From the NCBI GenBank assembly GCA_030247885.1, contig JAPDRO010000006.1, forward strand, positions 744,001 to 808,000: a stretch of DNA of 64,000 nucleotides, written 5' to 3'. Positions 58,205 through 64,000 of the stretch are shown here, one piece after another (the first letter of the stretch is position 1; every line of letters starts with the position of its first letter). A model generated the notes under the pieces. It made no database searches. It was given only the letters and a program-made list of their open reading frames with translations, and was not told the DNA's origin. The position numbers were made by a program, and so were the translations under genes. Source of the DNA: Taxawa tesnikishii (nom. ined.) (lineage: Eukaryota; Ascomycota; Dothideomycetes; Dothideales).

Positions 58205-59937
58205 CTACTGGAGCAGTGGATCCTAAACCAGCCGTCAGCATTCGATCAAAAGTCACAATAAGTAACACACTTACTCTGAAGTGCTTTTGGGAGTTCCCTC
58301 TCTTATCGTTGCCCCACTGGTACCTTGCCTGGGCGCGTTGCTCCCGCTTCTGCGTCCTCTTTTCCACGGCTTTAATCTCACGCTTCTTGGCATCCGTTAC
58401 ACCAACCATGCCAAGGCCGCCGTCTGCGCGGGACATGACCTGCCTGGCTCTGTCGCGCTGGGGCCTACGCTGCTCCTCTTCCTCTGCGTCGGAGTCGTGA
58501 CGACCCTCAATTGTCCTCCTCTCGGCTTGCTCGGCTGGAGTAGGGTAGTTGCGCAGGTTTTGACGGAAGTACTTGGCCAGCGATCTGTGACCAGCTGTTC
58601 GTCCAGTCGGAAGGTGAAGCTCATAGTCGTCATGGTATACCGCGTGTGGTGTCGAGTGGGCATGGGAGTGGAAGCCATCCGTATTCTTGTGCGGTCGAGG
58701 ATCCTTGTGAGAGTGGTGTCTGTGCTGGTCCAGGTTCTTATAGCGGTGGGAATGATCGTCGATTGGAACGGCGGTGATTTCGTCCGTTGGTACGGACGAG
58801 AGCGTGCTGTCGCTCTCCCAACCCTCGTCATCCTCGTCCGCCGTCTCTACGTCCTCGCCTGTCTCATTCTGAATAGTAACCTTGGCAGCTCTGGATGCAC
58901 CAAGCTTGACTCCACCGTCTTGGTGATCCTCAGCGCCGTCTGTACTTTCGTCGTCGTCCTCCTCCTCCTCGTCAGAATAGGTGCTTCGGAAGTCGTAGAA
59001 CTCTCCAATCTCGAGCATCTCCTCCTCGCTGCTGTAGGCGATCATGCAATGTCCTCTGTCGCGCATATGCGTTTGGATGCCGCTTGTCGTGTGCTTCATC
59101 TGCCCACAATACAAACACTCGTGAATGTCATAGATCTTCTCATGGAGGTAGCCCAGCAACCCTTCCAGATCCACCAGGTACTCTTGCTCTGGGATGAACA
59201 TGCCGTGATGCTTAGACATGTGAGTGACGTTTTGCGAGACGTCCCCGGACGCGAAGTTGCAAAAGAGGCATTGGTTTAGAGGGACTTCTCCGGCATCATC
59301 AGTCGCGGCAGTCTGAGTAGTGTTCGTGGGTGTTTCAGAAAGAGGCGCTTCTTGATCGTCCAGATTAGCTTGCTGCAGCCCGTCTGTAACCGCTGAAACC
59401 TCGCTTCTCGTCTCCGCATCGTCTACACCATCGTGACTAGAGGCCGTGTCGATAGGCTCTCCCAGTGAGAAGGTTGAACTCATAACGGAACTTGTCTCCA
59501 CATCGTCTCCCGCAGCAAGGTTGAACTGCCTCTTGGCAGCCTGTATCTTGTGCTTCTGGCTACCCAGGTGGTTCGTGTAGGAATTCTCGCTGTAGAAGGT
59601 CTTTTGGCATGCTGGACAATGTCTCTCGAAAGATGCACGTGCGGCCGTAGCTGCGGCTGACGCCTTGTTTGCAAGGACTTTTTCGGCGAAGACTTCCGAC
59701 GTCAGGGAGGGAGAGAAGCGACTCGGCGCTTTAGGTTGTAGCGGCTGCGTAAGAGTGTCAGTCCACTGGTTGATCGCAAGCCATGAGGCGCACTTACTGC
59801 CAATCGCTCTGCATGTGGGTGCGCTGCAGGTCGCTAGATCTGAAGGCAACCTGGCATGTGTTGCAGGTGAAAGGGTGCGAGGACACATTCGAGAGTTGGG
59901 GCGCTGCGGCCGTTGCTGGCTGTACGAAGGCCGCCAT
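58205..59937 (-). CDS. REI1: Rei1/ZNF622, 60S ribosome biogenesis C2H2 zinc finger protein
   Basis: Rei1 acts in the cytosol to release and recycle Arx1/Alb1 from pre-60S subunits. Exons 59937-59798, 59744-58275 and 58222-58205 are joined by introns of 53 and 52 nt. Finger 1 is HPFTCNTCQVAFRSSDLQRT with HMQSDWHRYNLKRRVA across the intron. Finger 2 is HCPACQKTFYSENSYTNHLG. Two more (CLFCNFASGDVSQNVTHMSK, CLYCGQMKHTTSGIQTHMRD) follow, and the C-terminus is NSQKHFRDPLLQ, as in orthologues. The last 18-nt exon is supported by this conserved end. One base is missing at G3 59705-59707 (SLPPLTSEVF). Corrected length is 542 residues. Confidence 0.93.
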
Positions 59938-60728
59938 AGTGGTGGTTTTGCGTCCTGGTGAGAGTATTTTCCGAGAAGAGACTGGTGTTAGAGCCTAAGG
60001 TGGGGCAAGACTTTCGGTGGATGAGTCGTCGCGCGACGAAGGACACTCCAGGAACGGAAGGGTGACAGAAGGAAAGAAGGTGTTGCTCTTGAAGCGAAGG
60101 AAGGCAGAGAGATATAGCCCAAGGAAGCGGAAAGAAAGAAGTGACCGAAGGCGAAAGAAGCTGTACACAGTAGCGAGAGAGTCGGATTACTGAATAATTA
60201 TGACCGACCCGACACATCTGGCTCGAATCTGGTAGTGACGTTTATTTTCAGGATTCAGGGTCCACTGATCTCAGTCCTCAGCCACCCCAAGGAGCCGAGT
60301 CCCGAGCGTATCAGGCCCCCTCCGTCAAGACATGTCGATTGTTTGCATTCACCTAACAAACTGGAGTCGGAAGGCTGGTCCTTTCGCTTTCACTCTCACT
60401 CACTTGCTACTTCGGGTCACATGGAGGACAGGCGCATGTTGCCTCACATGTCGCCGTGAACACCTCACTGCCACCACGGCTGTATCATCGCAGCATCTGC
60501 TACGCGTCAGTCGCCAAGCACCGGCCGAAGAGTAAAACTGTCACGCGCTGTCATCTCCTGTGTGATTATATGAGAGGGCGGAGTCTTTGTCGTCTTATGG
60601 CTCGACGTGACCCATAATCAGCTGTCGCAACCGAGGCGCGACTGCCAGAATCTGACCGAGAGAGGAAATTGGTCTATCCGTTGCACGGCACCTTCATCCA
60701 CAAGCATATCCAGCACCAATCAGATATT
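59938..60728. promoter_or_regulatory. Divergent promoter region, REI1 and HECT gene
   Basis: 791 bp between head-to-head genes; no specific site recognised. Confidence 0.4.
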
Positions 60729-63700
60729 ATGCATATACGCAACACGGCCTCACCAGTAGCTGGTCAGCCTAGCACAGGAACCGATCATGGCACACAATGT
60801 CTTGTTCGAGGACGGAACATTCAGAAGCTGGTGGATCGGTACATGTTGCAACTGCTGGACGGATGTGGCAATGTCGATTGCAGTACGTGGCATTCCAGAG
60901 CACGGTATTATGCGCTAGTGTTTCTCACCAGGCCGTCGACGCACCAGTTGAGTGTGTGCCGTAATGCTTGTCTACTGCGATTGCATACATGTAATGCATC
61001 CAGCAAACAAGTGTGGAGCACTTTCACTCGGAGGATCTGCCGTCGCCGGACGGCCGGTGAATACACTGATGCGAACATTACCACTTTGCATTCTATGAGT
61101 TGCATTGAAAGATCTAACCATCGACTGATGTATGTCAGGTACCTCCACGTGCTTCACTTCTCGCATCCGGAAGAAAGGGGCCCGCAAGTACACCATCCTC
61201 AGCGCCAGAGCGATTGCCATGGTGCTGGCTACAGGACCTGAGCCGGAAGCAGAGCTTTGCCCGCACCTCAATCACCCACACCGGCCTGCTGCTCAGACCG
61301 AGAAACAACTGAGAACAGATCCCATGTCAATCACGCAGCAGCTGTGCAACACGCTCGCCGTCCGGGGAGCCCAATACTCTGCCTCTGCTCTGCACGAGCT
61401 CTCAAAGTCAGAGAAGCGTGCTACGAGTGAACCTTATCTTACTTGTGAGAGAATGATTGACTTCAGAGACCGAGCAAGAGAGCATTCCTCCGGCGGGAAG
61501 CGGCATCGGAGAACCGAATCATGGGACCAAATCCTTTCAAAAGCAAGGGACAACCCACCGTTTCAGTCTTTGTCCAAGCTGTTGAGTAGCTATCAATGCC
61601 TTGCCTCATCCTTCATTGTCCCAGACTCCCAAAAACTGGAGACTGGCCTCTTCGATATTTTCAAAGGATGGGATCAGACTTACCAAACAATTATATTTGA
61701 CAGCCTGTGGGTTGCTATCGAACCTCTATTCGAGTCGCCGTTCAGTTCAGGTCAAACTCCTTGCCGTTGTGGATCCCAAACGGGGTTACGAGCCCCTCCG
61801 GCAAGCCACTTTCACACGGAATCTGGTACTCGATTGGATAACGCACCAGCTCAGACCTTGCCGGCCGCCGAGAACAGCAGTAGGGTCGCTAGAGTGGCAA
61901 TCGTTGGGCTCTACGCTCTAGCCGGATCCATCCCTAAGGGGACAAGCACTTCGTGGCCTGTCGTACTGGCCACGTTAGTGAATGCAAAGGCATACGGAAA
62001 GCAGCGCTATATCGTATCGGATCCCTACACATCTCCTTGGCTGCACATGCTCGACTCGTTCGAGTCTGTATCCGGGCTTCGATTTGCTAAGCGCTTAGTC
62101 CGGGCTATAGCAGCTAGGTCTTGTCTTGAGGAAACGCTGAAAGACTTCCCTCCACATCAGAGACTTAGGTATCAGATCGCAAGTCAGCTCACGTACGAAG
62201 GTCGCTCCAATGATTCTGGCTACAAGCCATACCGTAATCCAGACACTTTGCGGAAGCTCGCGGTTGGCACGCTTTCATTAGTGTTGCTTGAGTGGTTCAG
62301 AAAATGCTTCCTCAAAGAATGGGACGGAAAGGCCCGTGTTCACCGGTGGGGAGTGGCTGGAGCGGCTCTGGAGATGATGGAAACACTCTGGCTCCGTAAC
62401 CAGACGTGGCACGACATTCCCGACGAGATCTTCCCGGTACCGATACTCCTCGCACGCCTACCGGTCGAGAAACTGGCAGAGGACTGGCTCGCCTACAAGC
62501 GCGATCCAGAAATGGCGCGCAACCGGAATTACAGGCACATGCTCTCCTTCTCTTTCATCCTTCCACCCCATGCTATGACGCAGGTTTTTCGGACCATCAA
62601 CCACCTGAAGATGGAAGAGGTTTATGGAGATGCGCAAACCGTCAACCATTTGCGGCATCGCTACCGTCGTGGTCTATCCCAGGCTGATCGAGCCAGCCTC
62701 GATCGTCGTCTGAGAATCGCGCAAGAGCACTACCTTGTACTCAAAGTAAACAGGGAGCATGTACTCGAATATGCGCTCAACCAGGTGTGGCACAGGGAGC
62801 TGCGCGAGTTGTTCCGGCCACTGAGAGTACGCATGGGACTTGAAGAAGGTGAGATTGGTCACGACCTCGGTGGAGTGCAGATCGAATTCTTCAAATTGGT
62901 ATGCAGTGAAGCCTTTGGCTCTGGATATTGTAAGTGAAGCTTCAAGCTCTCTCTCGAGAACATGGACTGACCACCCAGCGTTATTTGCTACCGACCCGCA
63001 TACGCGTGTATCTTGGTTCAGTCCCTTTTCCATGGAGCCTCTACACAAGTATGAACTGTTTGGGCTCCTCTTGGGTATGGCTGTCTACAATGGTATCACA
63101 TTACCAGTCACATTTCCATTGGCTCTGTATCGGAGACTGCTTGGCCTGCCATTCACACGGGATGAGGACTTAGAAGAAGGTTGGCCTGGATTGTATAAGG
63201 GTCTGAAAGTGTTGCGGGAGTATACGGGTTCTGTGGAAGACGATTTTGCCAGAGACTACGCTTTCAGCTTTTCGGCTAACGGTCTTCACGTTGACGTCGA
63301 CATGCAAGATCCTTGGAAAGGATCTTCTCACGCGACCGGGATAGGATATGACCCACTTCACCCTGTACAAGGTGTACTCAAGGTGGCGGCTGTCCATCAG
63401 GACAAGTATCATCCTACTAGACTAGTGGTTGCGAGCAGTTCACGCAAGACGCATGCTGAGGCCTCAAGCACCCCAATCGACACTCTCGATCCCGAATACA
63501 ATTGGGACATGTTCAAGTGGCCTGGATGGATTGTACAACTGGCCGGAAACGAAGAAAATGTTGCACCCGTCACCAACGCCAATGCGGCTCGTTATGTCGA
63601 GGATTACAAGAGATGGGTCATAGATTACTCTGTCCGTCCACAACTCGAGGCATTTGTAGAAGGCTTTCTAACCTTCTTCCCGGACGACACCTTGTCCGTA

Positions 63701-64000
63701 AGTGCCGGTAGTCGCTTCCTCGTACACATGCATCTAGCTAACATCGTTTTGAAGATCCTCACTCCAGAAGTTCTCCGGAGATTGGTCGAAGGGCACAACG
63801 AGCTCGACATCAACGAGCTCCAGCGTGCAGTAGCCTATCGTAATGGTTACAGACACGACTCCCAAGTGATTCGCTGGTTTTGGGAAGTCGTCCGCGCATA
63901 CCCCCAAGAGAAGCAGAAACAGCTGCTGGAGTTCGTGACGGCAAGCAGCAGGGTTCCGAGCACCGGGGCTCAGAATCTCACATTCGCTATCGAAAGAGCA
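60729..64000 (+). CDS. HECT-type E3 ubiquitin ligase with AZUL-like N-terminal zinc finger (3' part outside window)
   Basis: Exons 60729-60882, 61139-62929, 62979-63697 and 63755-64000+ are all in phase. The first two together encode an AZUL-like zinc domain: IQKLVDRYMLQLLDGCGNVD, CSTSTCFTSRIRKKGARKYT then ILSARAIAM and ELCPHLN. The first intron is 256 nt, long for this genome, but needed to join the two halves. The HECT domain begins near HVLEYALNQVWHRELRELFR and continues LFRPLRVRMGLEEGEIGHDL, GGVQIEFFKLVCSEAFGSGY, YELFGLLLGMAVYNGITLPV and LTFAIERA. The catalytic cysteine lies beyond the right edge. It is closest in layout to Hul4/UBE3A-like ligases. No frame faults were seen over 2.9 kb. 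Confidence 0.9.

Overview
This window comes from the nuclear genome of a filamentous ascomycete, most likely a dothideomycete. Introns are short (about 48-80 nt) with GT-AG ends and CTAAC/CTGAC-like branch sites, genes are dense on both strands, and families typical of Pezizomycotina are present (HET domain, UNC104-type kinesin-3, Ppc89-type spindle pole protein, MIPC synthase). I saw no retroelement, rRNA, CRISPR or bacterial feature. The lineage call is an inference from gene content and intron style.

Layout: 1-0.9 kb, end of an alpha/beta-hydrolase pseudoenzyme; 1.3-7.8 kb, a divergent endosomal pair, VPS27 (ESCRT-0) and a DOA4-like deubiquitinase; 8-16.8 kb, a small unknown gene, a UBE2Z-like E2, TRS23 (TRAPP), a CYSTM protein and a bHLH factor; 16.8-20.3 kb, a long stretch without genes; 20.3-28.3 kb, OFD1/TPA1, an FAD monooxygenase, a secreted protein, a BTB-like ORF and TRM5; 28.8-35.8 kb, UNC104 kinesin and a La-motif protein; 36-47 kb, a more accessory region with two decayed genes, MIPC synthase, a very unusual tRNA-Leu gene, a HET protein and a serine beta-lactamase-like protein; 47-64 kb, GPI17/PIG-S, a membrane protein, a Ppc89-like protein, a secreted protein, REI1 and a HECT E3 cut by the right edge.

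The main discovery candidate is the tRNA-Leu(AAG) gene at 41381-41588 (minus strand). Besides a normal tRNA intron after position 37, it holds two further inserts of 55 and 56 nt, in the D arm and the variable arm. Both look like spliceosomal introns (GTGAGT/GTAAGT donors, CTAAC branch sites, CAG acceptors). Removing all three restores a fully paired tRNA. The D-arm insert splits the Pol III A box.

A second window-wide pattern is that many conserved genes are interrupted by one-base length differences, mostly in homopolymers and mostly deletions. Correcting each by one base makes every exon phase and stop fit, so these look like consensus errors rather than gene decay. Functionally, several genes belong to ubiquitin and endosome traffic (VPS27, DOA4-like, E2, HECT E3, TRS23, UNC104) and to membrane lipid or GPI biosynthesis (MIPC synthase, GPI17).
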